Source: Clostridiaceae bacterium
Lineage (GTDB): Bacteria > Bacillota > Clostridia > Oscillospirales > Butyricicoccaceae
DNA length: 40,286 bases
NCBI GenBank assembly: GCA_009911355.1
Contig: QXXE01000036.1
Span: forward strand, 1-40,286
Reading direction: 5' to 3'
This document shows positions 31,494 through 40,286 of the stretch, piece by piece. Every line of letters starts with the position of its first letter. Within the stretch, counting starts at the first letter, position 1. Made by a program: the position numbers and the translations under genes. The notes below the pieces were generated by a model. It worked only from the letters and a program-made list of their open reading frames with translations, ran no database searches and was not told the origin of the DNA.

Positions 31494-32705
31494 TTACTCT
31501 TCCGAGAAAAACTTATTGTGGATTGCCTTGACTGCCTTTTCGCTGTCCTCTTCGTTGATCAGGACGGAAATTTTAATCTCCGAGGTTGAAATCATGCGGA
31601 TATTGATTCCCGCCATTGCGAGCGCTTCAAACATTTTCGCGGCAACGCCGGAGTTGGAAGCCATGCCTGCGCCGACAATGGAAACCTTTGCGACCTCTTT
31701 ATTGACCGAAACGTCCTCGAAACGCAGCTGTTCCTTTGCTTTCAGGAGCACTTCGCGGGTCTCGTCGGCGGCGTCCTGCGGGACGGTAAAGGAAATGGTT
31801 TTTTTCTTGTTTTTGCCGACCGACTGCAGGATGATGTCGACGTTGATCTTGTGCTTGCCCAGCAGGCTGAACACCTGGAACGCAACGCCCGGCTCATCGG
31901 GCAGGTTGATGACTGCAATACGCGCGCAGTTATTGTCGCGGGCAACGCCGCTCACATTTAATTTTTCCATATCTGAACCCTCCTTGACCTTTGTGCCCGG
32001 GTTGCGGGTGAAGCTCGAAACGACTTCGAGGTCGACGTTATATTTTTTGGCCATCTCTACCGAACGGTTATGCAGCACCTGCGCGCCAAGCGAGGCAAGC
32101 TCCAGCATCTCGTCGTAGGTAATCGCAGACAGTTTCTGCGCTTCGGGGACGATGCGCGGGTCGGCGGTGTAAACGCCGTCCACGTCGGTGTAAATCTGGC
32201 AGAGGTCGGCGCGCAGCGAGGCTGCGATTGCAACCGCTGTGGTATCCGAGCCGCCGCGGCCCAGGGTGGTAATGTCGTCCTGTTTGTTGATCCCCTGGAA
32301 GCCGGCGACGATGACGATGCGGCCCCGGTCCAGTTCAGAGCGCACGCGTTCGGCTTTGACCTTGCGGATCCGCGCTTCGGAATAGTTGATATCGGTTTGG
32401 ACGCCAGCCTGCCAGCCGGTCAAAGAGATTGCGGTGCAGCCCATTTTCTGGATTGTCATTGCGAGCAGGCTCATGGAAATCTGTTCGCCTGCTGAGAGCA
32501 GCACATCCATTTCGCGCTTGGACGGGCGGTCGTTCAGTTCGGCTGCTTTTGCGATCAGGTCGTCTGTGGTATCGCCCTGCGCGGACACGACAACGACAAC
32601 CTCGTTGCCCGCGCGGTAGGTGTCGGTCACGATCTTCGCGACGTTCATCAGGCGCTCCGCATTGGCGACCGACGAGCCGCCAAACTTTTGCACTATTAAA
32701 CTCAT
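31494..32705 (-). CDS. lysC: Aspartate kinase
   Basis: This 403-residue aspartokinase catalyses the first step of lysine, threonine and methionine synthesis. The kinase domain opens with IVQKFGGSSVANAERL and has FQGINKQDDITTLGRGGSDTTAVAIAASL and TDVDGVYTADPRIVP. Two C-terminal ACT domains follow (about 265-403: VINLPDEPGVAFQVFSLLGKHKINVDIILQ and VSIVGAGMASNSGVAAKMFEALAMAGINIRMISTSEIKISVLI), which mediate feedback inhibition. The length is typical of single-function Firmicutes enzymes. The ATG at 32705 follows AGGAGG. It lies downstream of hom-pheB on the same strand but beyond a hairpin and a repeat. Confidence 0.96.
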   Translation of the reverse strand: MSLIVQKFGGSSVANAERLMNVAKIVTDTYRAGNEVVVVVSAQGDTTDDLIAKAAELNDRPSKREMDVLLSAGEQISMSLLAMTIQKMGCTAISLTGWQAGVQTDINYSEARIRKVKAERVRSELDRGRIVIVAGFQGINKQDDITTLGRGGSDTTAVAIAASLRADLCQIYTDVDGVYTADPRIVPEAQKLSAITYDEMLELASLGAQVLHNRSVEMAKKYNVDLEVVSSFTRNPGTKVKEGSDMEKLNVSGVARDNNCARIAVINLPDEPGVAFQVFSLLGKHKINVDIILQSVGKNKKKTISFTVPQDAADETREVLLKAKEQLRFEDVSVNKEVAKVSIVGAGMASNSGVAAKMFEALAMAGINIRMISTSEIKISVLINEEDSEKAVKAIHNKFFSEE

Positions 32706-32764
32706 GTATCTGTTCCTCCTAAGGGCAAACGTGCCCTGAACTTGCATCATGCTGGGGTCTTGCC

Positions 32765-32872
32765 CGCGGGGGATTCCGCGCCTGCGGACGCGGCCGGGGC
32801 TCTGCCCCTGGACCCCGCGATTTTTTCGGGAAAAAATCGAGTAAAAGCTTCGGTACCGCTGCGGCGGGGACG
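32765..32872 (+). repeat. Dispersed modular repeat, type B (diverged)
   Basis: A GGGGCTCTGCCCC hairpin, a 22-bp palindrome with shorter stem and CGGG loop (32818-32839), AGTAAAAGCTT and a degraded core (about 32856-32871) are present. Bases 32873-32984 show no supported feature. Confidence 0.75.
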
Positions 32873-32984
32873 AAGGAAACCCTGCGGAGGTACTCCTCCC
32901 TTTCCCGTTTCAGAGGTGAAAGGGAGTAAGCTGCCGCATTTTTTAATGCCTGCCAGGACGTGCGGCAGCGCGCGGCTCTCGAGC

Positions 32985-33024
32985 GTTTGCAAACAACACG
33001 CCTTATGGCATGTTGTTTGCAAAC
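32985..33024 (-). terminator. Terminator-like hairpin after hom
   Basis: GTTTGCAAACAACACGCC pairs with GGCATGTTGTTTGCAAAC over 18 bp. The one C-A mismatch on the plus strand is a G-U pair in minus-strand RNA, so the minus strand is favoured. It lies 59 bp past the hom stop. Confidence 0.65.
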
Positions 33025-33082
33025 GGGTCAGCCCTTCTGGCGCCGTCCGCGCAGGGTTCTTCCCCGTCGAGGGGCGGGAAGC

Positions 33083-34288
33083 TTATGCCAGCACCCGCAT
33101 CGAAGCGAGTACGCCGCCCCGGATCGTCTCAAGCCGCGCCGCCAGCTCATCCGACGACAGCGGATTCACCGACGCAGCCAGTTCCCCGTCAACCTCGCGC
33201 ACGCTCTCACACGGCAGCGCCGCCTCCAGCGCCGCGCGCTCCCCGCGGAACCGCACGTACCACGGCGACACGAAGCCGCCCAGCGGCCGCAGCAGCTTTT
33301 GCGAACCATCGCCCCAGCCGATATCTCGGCGGCGATCACGGTGCTGCATGCAATCCAGCATATCCGCGCAGACCGCCGATGCCGTCGCCAGCTTGCCCGC
33401 GCCCTTCCCGTAGAACATGACCTCGCCGGTCGCGTTGCCGTCGACCATGATCGCGTTGAACACGTCCTCGACTGCCGCCAGCGGGCTCTCCTTCTGCACC
33501 AGGTGCGGCGCGACAAAGGCATAAGCGGAGCCGTCCTCGCAGCGTACCGCGCGCCCGATCAGCTTGATCACGCAGCCCAGCTTGTCGGCGCATTCCACGT
33601 CCCGCAGCGTGATCTTTGTGATCCCTTCGCAGGAAACCTCGTCCGGGTCGAATTTGTCGCCAAACGCGAGGTCGGACAGGATGCAGATTTTCCGGCATGC
33701 GTCATGCCCCTCGATGTCGGCGGTCGGGTCGGCTTCGGCGTAGCCGTTGACCTGCGCCTGCCGCAGCGCGTCCTCAAACGCAACCCCGTTCTTGATCATC
33801 TGCGTCAGGATATAGTTTGTCGTGCCATTGAGGATGCCGCAGATCTGATTGAACTCGTTTGCCGCAAGGCACTGCACCATCGGGCGGATAATCGGGATGC
33901 CGCCGCCGACCGACGCTTCAAACAGGTAGTTGACGTTCTTTTCCTTCGCAATGCGCAGCAGCTCCTCGCCCTTTGTCGCGACAAGCTCCTTATTCGACGT
34001 GCAAACCGATTTGCCCGCAAGCAGGCACCGCTTGGTAAAATCATAGGCCGCGCGCACGCCGCCCATTACCTCACATACGACTGTGACCTCCGGATCATTC
34101 TCGATGACCGAAAAATCGTTGACAAACTTGTTCCCGTAGGGCAGATGGGAAAAATCCCGCAGGTCAAGCACATATTTGACCTCGACTGGCTCCCCGGCGG
34201 CGCGCGCGATCTTCCCGGCGTTCATCTCAAACACCTCGTATACGCCCGAGCCGACCGTGCCATGCCCCAGAATGGCTACTTTTATCAT
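33083..34288 (-). CDS. hom: Homoserine dehydrogenase
   Basis: This protein of about 401 residues reduces aspartate semialdehyde to homoserine. The NAD(P)-binding domain has VAILGHGTVGSGV. The catalytic domain has SNKELVATKG, FEASVGGGIPIIRPM, GILNGTTNYILT and GYAEADPTADIEGHDACRK. The C-terminal region (about 320-401) is shorter and less clearly an ACT domain than in the usual 430-residue enzyme, so allosteric control may differ. The ATG at 34288 has GGGAGG at 10-nt spacing. pheB lies 45 bp upstream, forming the pheB-hom operon known in Firmicutes. Confidence 0.95.
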   Translation of the reverse strand: MIKVAILGHGTVGSGVYEVFEMNAGKIARAAGEPVEVKYVLDLRDFSHLPYGNKFVNDFSVIENDPEVTVVCEVMGGVRAAYDFTKRCLLAGKSVCTSNKELVATKGEELLRIAKEKNVNYLFEASVGGGIPIIRPMVQCLAANEFNQICGILNGTTNYILTQMIKNGVAFEDALRQAQVNGYAEADPTADIEGHDACRKICILSDLAFGDKFDPDEVSCEGITKITLRDVECADKLGCVIKLIGRAVRCEDGSAYAFVAPHLVQKESPLAAVEDVFNAIMVDGNATGEVMFYGKGAGKLATASAVCADMLDCMQHRDRRRDIGWGDGSQKLLRPLGGFVSPWYVRFRGERAALEAALPCESVREVDGELAASVNPLSSDELAARLETIRGGVLASMRVLA

Positions 34289-34333
34289 ATTCAAAAAACC
34301 TCCCGCCCGGAACCGCTTTCCTGACAGCCCCGG

Positions 34334-34774
34334 TTATTCACTTGCAACGATCTCAATGCGCTGCACGCCGTCCAGCGCGCCCGCCTGCTGCATCAAATCC
34401 TCTACCGAACCCACCAGCAGGCTGGTGCGCACGGCGATTGTCACCGACGCCTGCCCGCTCATCGGCACCGACTGGTTGATCGTGAGCAGGTTTGCCCCTG
34501 ACTGCGCAAGCAGCTGCAAAAGGCTGGACAGCGTCCCCGGCTGGTCGTGCAGGATCAGATGGAAGGTAATCACCCGCCCGGTCGTCGCCTCATAAAAGGG
34601 CCGCACGCCATCCTTATATTTATAAAACGCAGACCGCGAAAGCCCGACGCTCTGCGCGGCTTCCGCCGCCGTCTTGGCCCGCCCGTTTTTCAGTGCGGCG
34701 TTAGCCTCGACCACCTTCCGGAACACCTCGGGGAGCAGCGAGCGCTCAACCAGGTAATATTCCGGCTGCTTCAC
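34334..34774 (-). CDS. pheB: ACT domain protein, UPF0735 (PheB) family
   Basis: This 146-residue protein has an N-terminal helical and HTH-like segment (YYLVERSLLPEVFRKVVEANAALKNGRAKTAAEAAQSVGLSRSAFYKYKDGVRPF) and a C-terminal ACT domain (ITFHLILHDQPGTLSSLLQLLAQSGANLLTINQSVPMSGQASVTIAV). The composition and size match UPF0735, an amino-acid-responsive family often next to hom. The role is probably regulatory. The start is best placed at the GTG at 34774 after AGGGGGTG; an ATG six codons earlier lacks a ribosome site. Confidence 0.9.
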   Translation of the reverse strand: MKQPEYYLVERSLLPEVFRKVVEANAALKNGRAKTAAEAAQSVGLSRSAFYKYKDGVRPFYEATTGRVITFHLILHDQPGTLSSLLQLLAQSGANLLTINQSVPMSGQASVTIAVRTSLLVGSVEDLMQQAGALDGVQRIEIVASE

Positions 34775-34818
34775 AGTGTCCACCCCCTGCATACATTTGT
34801 CCACGCGGCGCTTGCATT

Positions 34819-34847
34819 AGCATATCACAGTTTTCCGGTTTCCGCAA
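34819..34847 (-). promoter_or_regulatory. pheB-hom promoter
   Basis: On the minus strand TTGCGG (34847-34842) is 17 bp from TATGCT (34824-34819). Confidence 0.6.
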
Positions 34848-34916
34848 CCTCTTTTTCACAAAAACGATAAAAACTTCTCTCCACCGCCGGGCACAGCCCC
34901 ACCGTCAGGCACAGCC

Positions 34917-35016
34917 CCACCCCCGCCCGCAGGCGGCAGACGGGATTCCAAAGGGGCGAGCCCCTTTGGCGCCGTCCGCGCAGGACCGCCCGCCGCGCAG
35001 GCGGACTGCGCGCCCA
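34917..35016 (-). repeat. Dispersed modular repeat, type C
   Basis: An inverted core variant (34921-34937) and the 22-bp palindrome (34948-34969) are followed by GTCCGCGCAGGAC and CCGCCGCGCAGGCGG hairpins. It lies between the aminotransferase gene and the pheB promoter. Confidence 0.8.
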
Positions 35017-35023
35017 GCAGGCA

Positions 35024-36193
35024 TTACAGCGTTTTCAGGAAGGCGCGCAGGCGGTGGCAGGCTTCGCGCAAATGGTTCATCGAATAAGAATACGAAATAC
35101 GCACATGCCCCTCGCCCGATTCGCCAAACGCCGAGCCCGGCACGACCGCAACCCGCTGCTCCATGAGCAGGCGGCTGCAAAATTCCTCGCTCGTGAGCCC
35201 ACAGTCCGGAATGCGCGGGAAAACATAAAACGCACCCCTGGGCTCAAAGCAGCGCAGCCCGATATCACGCAGCTCGGACACCAGGAAGCGCCGCCGCGTG
35301 TCGTACTGCCTGCGCATATGCACAACCTCCTCGTCACAGGAACGGATCGCCTCAATGCCCGCAAACTGCGCGGTCGTCGGCGCGCACATAATGCCGAACT
35401 GATGCAGCTTGCAAATCTGCGTCATCAGCTCGCGCGGCCCCATCGCCCAGCCCAGCCGCCAGCCAGTCATGGCATACGACTTGGAAAACCCGTCAATCAC
35501 GATGGTGCGCTCCCTCATGCCGGGCAGCTCGGCAAAGCAGACATGCCGCTCCGTCCCATAAGTCAGCGAACAGTAAATCTCATCCGAAATCACTACCACA
35601 TTGGTATCCCGCAGCACCGCCGCAATCCCTTCCAGCTCTTCCCGCGTCATGATCGCGCCCGTCGGGTTGTTCGGGAACGGCAGCACCAGCAGCTTGGTCC
35701 GCGGCGTAATCGCCGCACGGAGGTTTTCCGGGGTCAGCTTGAACTCATCCTTCTCATAAGTCGGCAGCGGCACCGGCACGCCCCCCGCCATCACCGCCAG
35801 CGGCGTATAGCACACAAACGACGGCTCCGGGATCAGCACCTCGTCCCCAAAGGACACCAGCGCCCGGATCGCGTTGTCAATCCCCTCGCTCCCGCCAACC
35901 GTCACCAGGATTTCCTTATCCGGGCTGTAGCTGAGCCCGTAGCGGCGCTGCGCAAGCCCCGCAATCTCCCGCCGCAGGTCGGCAAGCCCCCAGTTCGACG
36001 TATAAAACGTCTTGCCCTTCTCCAGCGACTGGATGCCCGCACGGCGGATCTGCCAGGGCGTTTCAAAATCAGGCTCGCCCACGCCCAGCGAGATCACATC
36101 CTCCATCGTCGCCGCATAGTCGAAAAATTTGCGGATGCCTGACGGCTTCACCACCTTCACCCGCTCGGAAAGCAGGGATTCATAATCGAGCAT
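35024..36193 (-). CDS. Class I/II pyridoxal-phosphate aminotransferase
   Basis: This 389-residue fold-type I aminotransferase has Lys238 in GFSKSYAMTGWRLGW as the PLP lysine. Asn176 is in FPNNPTGA, Asp204 and Tyr207 are in ISDEIY, and the C-terminal substrate Arg is in HVRISYS. It resembles PatA-type and aromatic/aspartate aminotransferases; the exact amino donor is uncertain. Its ATG lies one base after the stop of the Lrp-type regulator, so the pair is translationally coupled. That arrangement (Lrp then aminotransferase) is common in Clostridia and suggests regulation by an amino acid. Confidence 0.93.
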   Translation of the reverse strand: MLDYESLLSERVKVVKPSGIRKFFDYAATMEDVISLGVGEPDFETPWQIRRAGIQSLEKGKTFYTSNWGLADLRREIAGLAQRRYGLSYSPDKEILVTVGGSEGIDNAIRALVSFGDEVLIPEPSFVCYTPLAVMAGGVPVPLPTYEKDEFKLTPENLRAAITPRTKLLVLPFPNNPTGAIMTREELEGIAAVLRDTNVVVISDEIYCSLTYGTERHVCFAELPGMRERTIVIDGFSKSYAMTGWRLGWAMGPRELMTQICKLHQFGIMCAPTTAQFAGIEAIRSCDEEVVHMRRQYDTRRRFLVSELRDIGLRCFEPRGAFYVFPRIPDCGLTSEEFCSRLLMEQRVAVVPGSAFGESGEGHVRISYSYSMNHLREACHRLRAFLKTL

Positions 36194-36194
36194 G

Positions 36195-36680
36195 TCAGAT
36201 CAAAACCTCTCTCTCGTCAAACTGCTGCGGGTCGTAATTGACGCCCTGCTCCTTGTACTTCTTCAGGATAAAATGGGTCGAGGTCGACTGCACATGCTCC
36301 ATCGGCGCAAGCTGGTCAAAAACAAAGCGCGCAATATCACTCATGGAACGCCCGTTGATAATCACCGTCAGGTCAAACGCGCCGCTCATCAGGTAAACGC
36401 TTTCCACCTGCCGGTGGGAATAGATGTCGCGGGCGATCTGGTCAAAGCCCATCGCCTTTTCCGGGCTGATCTTGACCTCAATCAGCGCCGTAATCAGCTC
36501 CTTATCGGTCTTTTCCCAGTCGATCATAGCCTTGTACGCAAGGATGGTTTTATTTTTTTCAAAAGCTCGGATGGCTGCTGCAACCTCCTCCTCCGTGCTG
36601 TCGACCATGTCGGCCAGCTGTGCAGGGGTCAGGCGCGCGTCTTCACTCAGAAGCGCAAGAATCCGTTCCGGGTTTTTCAT
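36195..36680 (-). CDS. Lrp/AsnC family regulator
   Basis: This 161-residue protein has an N-terminal winged HTH (MKNPERILALLSEDARLTPAQLADMVDSTEEEVAAAIRAFEKNKTILAYKAMIDWEK) and a C-terminal RAM ligand-binding domain (ELITALIEVKISPEKAMGFDQIARDIYSHRQVESVYLMSGAFDLTVIINGRSMSDIARFV). The HTH is divergent for the family but the RAM domain is clear. The ATG at 36680 has GGAGG at 9-nt spacing. It probably senses an amino acid and controls the coupled aminotransferase gene. Confidence 0.92.
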   Translation of the reverse strand: MKNPERILALLSEDARLTPAQLADMVDSTEEEVAAAIRAFEKNKTILAYKAMIDWEKTDKELITALIEVKISPEKAMGFDQIARDIYSHRQVESVYLMSGAFDLTVIINGRSMSDIARFVFDQLAPMEHVQSTSTHFILKKYKEQGVNYDPQQFDEREVLI

Positions 36681-36788
36681 ATTGGTTTCCTCCTTTTCGA
36701 TTGCGCGCCCCGCGCACTGCGCACAGGCCGCCCTTTGCAGCCCCCAGGGCCCCTGGAGGGGCGCCGCCGGGGACGAGCATATACCGTT

Positions 36789-36797
36789 ATTATAGCA
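36789..36797 (-). promoter_or_regulatory. Extended -10 promoter of lrp-aminotransferase operon
   Basis: On the minus strand TGCTATAAT forms an extended -10. No good -35 was seen. The leader would be about 100 nt. Confidence 0.55.
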
Positions 36798-36883
36798 CAA
36801 GCCCGGTTAGAAAGAAAGGCTGAACTTCCATCCCGGATGCAAATCCTGCCGCTGCCAGCGCCTCAAAAAGTGCCAGTTTGCAC

Positions 36884-36916
36884 AAAAAAATCCCCCCGCC
36901 GGAAATCGGAGGGGGG
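36884..36916 (-). terminator. Terminator after the GH4 gene
   Basis: On the minus strand a G/C-rich stem (six C-G pairs, a mismatch, three more pairs) is followed by seven U residues (36890-36884). It begins 14 bp past the stop. Confidence 0.75.
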
Positions 36917-36929
36917 GGGAAGCCGGCCC

Positions 36930-38276
<1,347 letters not shown>

Positions 38277-38327
38277 CTAAATTGTATATATTGATATTGT
38301 AAACCGTATTACAGGGCGCTGCGGGGA

Positions 38328-38837
38328 TCAGCCCGCAATGCCGATACCCAGCCGCAGGCTTGCGAACAGGCACAGCCCCGCCAGCGCCAGCAGCGGGAGG
38401 TTCCCGCCCGCTTCGCGGACAAACGCGCGCTTGTCACAGGTGCGGAAGGCTTCGCCCACGCCGCAGCCATAAACCTTCGTGCTCTTCCAGAGCACCAGCG
38501 CCATGCCGATTACGCCAACCGTGCTCATCAGCATCGCCTCCGCCGCGAGCAGCAGCGCGAGGTTGACAACCGCCCAGCCGGTGCGCCCGTCGGCCAGCCG
38601 CCGTTCGGCAAGGATCGCGATCCATGCCGCGTATGGCTGAAGCATCGCCGCGAGGAAGGAAACCGCCATCGCCGGGTTGGCTGCCAGGACGCCCCCGGTA
38701 TCGAGCGCCATACTTCCCGCACCCAGTCCGACATAGCCGATGCACAGGAACGGCATACAGAACAGCACGATTTTCAGGATGGTGAAATACCGGTTCAGCT
38801 TTTCGTCTTTCAAGTTCATTGCAGTCTGTGGCAGCAT
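38328..38837 (-). CDS. Small membrane protein of unknown function
   Basis: This 169-residue protein with about four hydrophobic segments (around 20-45, 55-78, 87-117 and 147-168) has a cytosolic loop KSTKVYGCGVGEAFRTCDKRAFVREAGG before the last segment. I do not recognise a family. It is placed between the PTS gene and the GH4 gene on the same strand and probably belongs to the alpha-glucoside operon. AGGAAGG precedes the ATG. A role in transport or its regulation would be a guess from context. Confidence 0.75.
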   Translation of the reverse strand: MLPQTAMNLKDEKLNRYFTILKIVLFCMPFLCIGYVGLGAGSMALDTGGVLAANPAMAVSFLAAMLQPYAAWIAILAERRLADGRTGWAVVNLALLLAAEAMLMSTVGVIGMALVLWKSTKVYGCGVGEAFRTCDKRAFVREAGGNLPLLALAGLCLFASLRLGIGIAG

Positions 38838-38923
38838 GTGCTCCCTTCCTTTCTTGTTTTCATCCGTACCGCCCGGCGGTGGGGGAAGCCGTGGGCGGCC
38901 TCCCGGTTGCCGGGGGATCTATC

Positions 38924-40213
38924 TTAAAGCAGCTCCTCCACCTTGGCGCGGACCTTCGGCACCGACAGGCCGACAATGACCTGTACCGATTTGCCCTTGA
39001 CCATCGCGCCGTGGGTGCCGATCGCCTTGAAGTACGCGTCGTTTTGCAGCTTGGTCTCGTCCTTGACGTTGACGCGCAGGCGGGTCGCGCAGTTGGTCAC
39101 ATCGACGATATTGTCTTTGCCGCCGAGCCCTTCAAGGATTTTCGCCGCAAGCTCGTCGCGGCCTGCCGTGCCCGCCGCCGGGGCTGCGCCGCCGCTGCCG
39201 CCGGCCTGCTTTTCGCGGTACTCGGCCTTCGAGTAGAACTTGACGCCTTCATCGGCTTCGCGGCCGGGGGTCTTAAAGTCAAATTTCACGATGAGGAACC
39301 GGAACACGAGGAACCAGATCACAGTGAATACCAGGCCGATGCCCAGCATCAGCAGGTACTGCTTCCAGTGGGAAGCGCCGAGCGGGATCCAGTTGAGGGA
39401 CGCCATCTCGATCGCGCCGCCGGAATGGATGCCGACGATGCCCGCGAGGTACATCACGGTCGAGCAGGTTGCGGCCAGCAGCGCATGCACCACGAACAGC
39501 TGGGGCGCAACAAACAGGAAGGTGAACTCGATCGGCTCGGTCACGCCGCAGAGGATCGCAGTCAGCGTCATCGGCAGCAGCAGCGCAAGCGCCTGCTTTT
39601 TCTTTTCGGGCTTGGCGGTCATGTAGAACGCGGCCGCGATGCCGGGGCAGCCGAAAATCTTGGAGAAGCCGGTCGCCGTGAAGCCCGCTTCGGGGACAAG
39701 GGATTTGAGGGAAGCCGTGCTTGCCGCAAGCTCGGGCAGGCGGGTCGCCCAGTAGGAGTACAGGCCGCCCGGGACAACCGCGTTGTCATAATAGAAGGGC
39801 GAGTACAGGATATGGTGCAGGCCGAAGGGGATCAGCAGGCGTTCCAGCAGGATGAACACCCATACGCCCACAGCGCCCGCGCCCTTGACAAAGCCCTGGA
39901 AAGCCATCATGCCCATCTGGACCTTGGGCCAGACCAGCGCCGACAGCAGCGCCACAGGCAGCATCACAAAGAATCCAACCATGAATACGAAGGTCGAGCC
40001 GTTGAAGGAGCCCAGCCAGTCGGGAAGCTCGGTGTCGAAGAAGCGGTTATGCAGGTAGATCACCAGCCCGGAGACCAGCAGCGCGCCCATCATGCCCATG
40101 TCAAGGGTCTTGATATTTGCGATCATGGCAAGGCCGCTCGTGCCGCCGACTTCCGCAGAGAAATCCACGCCGAAGGCCCCGCCCCACTGGGACAGCATCG
40201 TGCTGAGGAAATA
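38924..40213 (-). pseudogene. PTS alpha-glucoside EIICB component, 5'-interrupted
   Basis: The reading frame carries most of an EIIC membrane domain (SAEVGGTSGLAMIANIKTLD, LIPFGLHHILYSPFYYD, PMTLTAILCGVTEPIEFTFLFVAP, GGAIEMASLNWIPLG) and a complete EIIB domain with the phospho-Cys in VDVTNCATRLRVNV. This matches MalX/GlvC-type maltose/alpha-glucoside transporters. About 100 N-terminal residues of the usual 520 are missing. Family-like sequence (YFLSTMLSQWGGAFG) runs up to 40213, then an in-frame TAA (40214-40216) and unrelated sequence follow. The gene is either interrupted by an insertion or misjoined at a contig end. The linker between domains is Gly/Ala-rich. Confidence 0.8.
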
Positions 40214-40286
40214 TTACTTCCGCAGGTAAAGATAGGAAAGCAGCGGGTGATGGAAGAATCTGGACACAAGAGGCGGATGATGCTGC
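40214..40286. other. Unrelated sequence abutting the interrupted PTS gene
   Basis: None of the three minus-strand frames continues the EIIC N terminus. The plus strand is purine-rich, unlike neighbouring coding DNA. It could be the end of a mobile element or an assembly junction; too short to identify. Confidence 0.4.

Overview
The window looks like chromosomal DNA of a GC-rich gut Clostridia species, most plausibly Oscillospiraceae/Ruminococcaceae. That is inferred from gene content and style: a FtsEX-EnvC-CtpA cluster, AgrC/LytTR signalling, DegV, BceAB-type and NhaC transporters, a greA-lysS pair, Shine-Dalgarno-rich starts and sigma-70-like promoters in otherwise GC-rich sequence. No rRNA, tRNA, CRISPR array or complete insertion sequence was seen. 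The left end starts inside a dispersed repeat, and the right end runs into sequence that interrupts a PTS gene, so the window may be a contig that broke at repeats on both sides.

Layout. 0.4-2.3 kb: a pfkB-type kinase and LacI repressor operon (minus), divergent from an MgtC-family gene (plus). 3.9-6.5 kb: an NhaC antiporter and the manganese exporter MntP, the latter behind a yybP-ykoY manganese riboswitch. 6.8-10.2 kb: a minus-strand operon encoding an XRE regulator, a SUKH-4-like protein, a LytTR response regulator and an AgrC-like kinase, divergent from a small HTH protein. 10.5-16.5 kb (plus): TraX-like membrane protein, BceAB-type ABC transporter, DedA protein and GT4 glycosyltransferase. 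16.8-24.7 kb (minus): cell-division peptidoglycan-hydrolase control (CdaR-like regulator, FtsE, FtsX, EnvC/PcsB-like, CtpA), then greA and lysS. 25-31.4 kb: a pseudouridine synthase, a DUF4830 lipoprotein-like protein, a MarR regulator with DegV, malic enzyme, IolE-like inosose dehydratase behind a long structured leader, and a DUF5655 protein. 31.5-36.7 kb (minus): amino-acid metabolism (Lrp regulator with aminotransferase, PheB with homoserine dehydrogenase, aspartokinase). 36.9-40.2 kb (minus): alpha-glucoside use (PTS EIICB, small membrane protein, GH4 phospho-glucosidase).

The dominant non-coding feature is a family of modular, hairpin-rich dispersed repeats (about 13 copies) sharing a core CGCCTGCGGGCGGGAC. 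They sit in gene gaps, in the mntP leader, and in one case inside the coding end of the glycosyltransferase. Their stems show compensatory changes, which points to an RNA-level function. Other notable elements are a perfect-consensus greA promoter built into the ctpA terminator, a CI/Cro-like pair of divergent HTH genes controlling a SUKH/two-component operon, and 11-bp-phased direct repeats upstream of dedA that look like OmpR-family binding sites.
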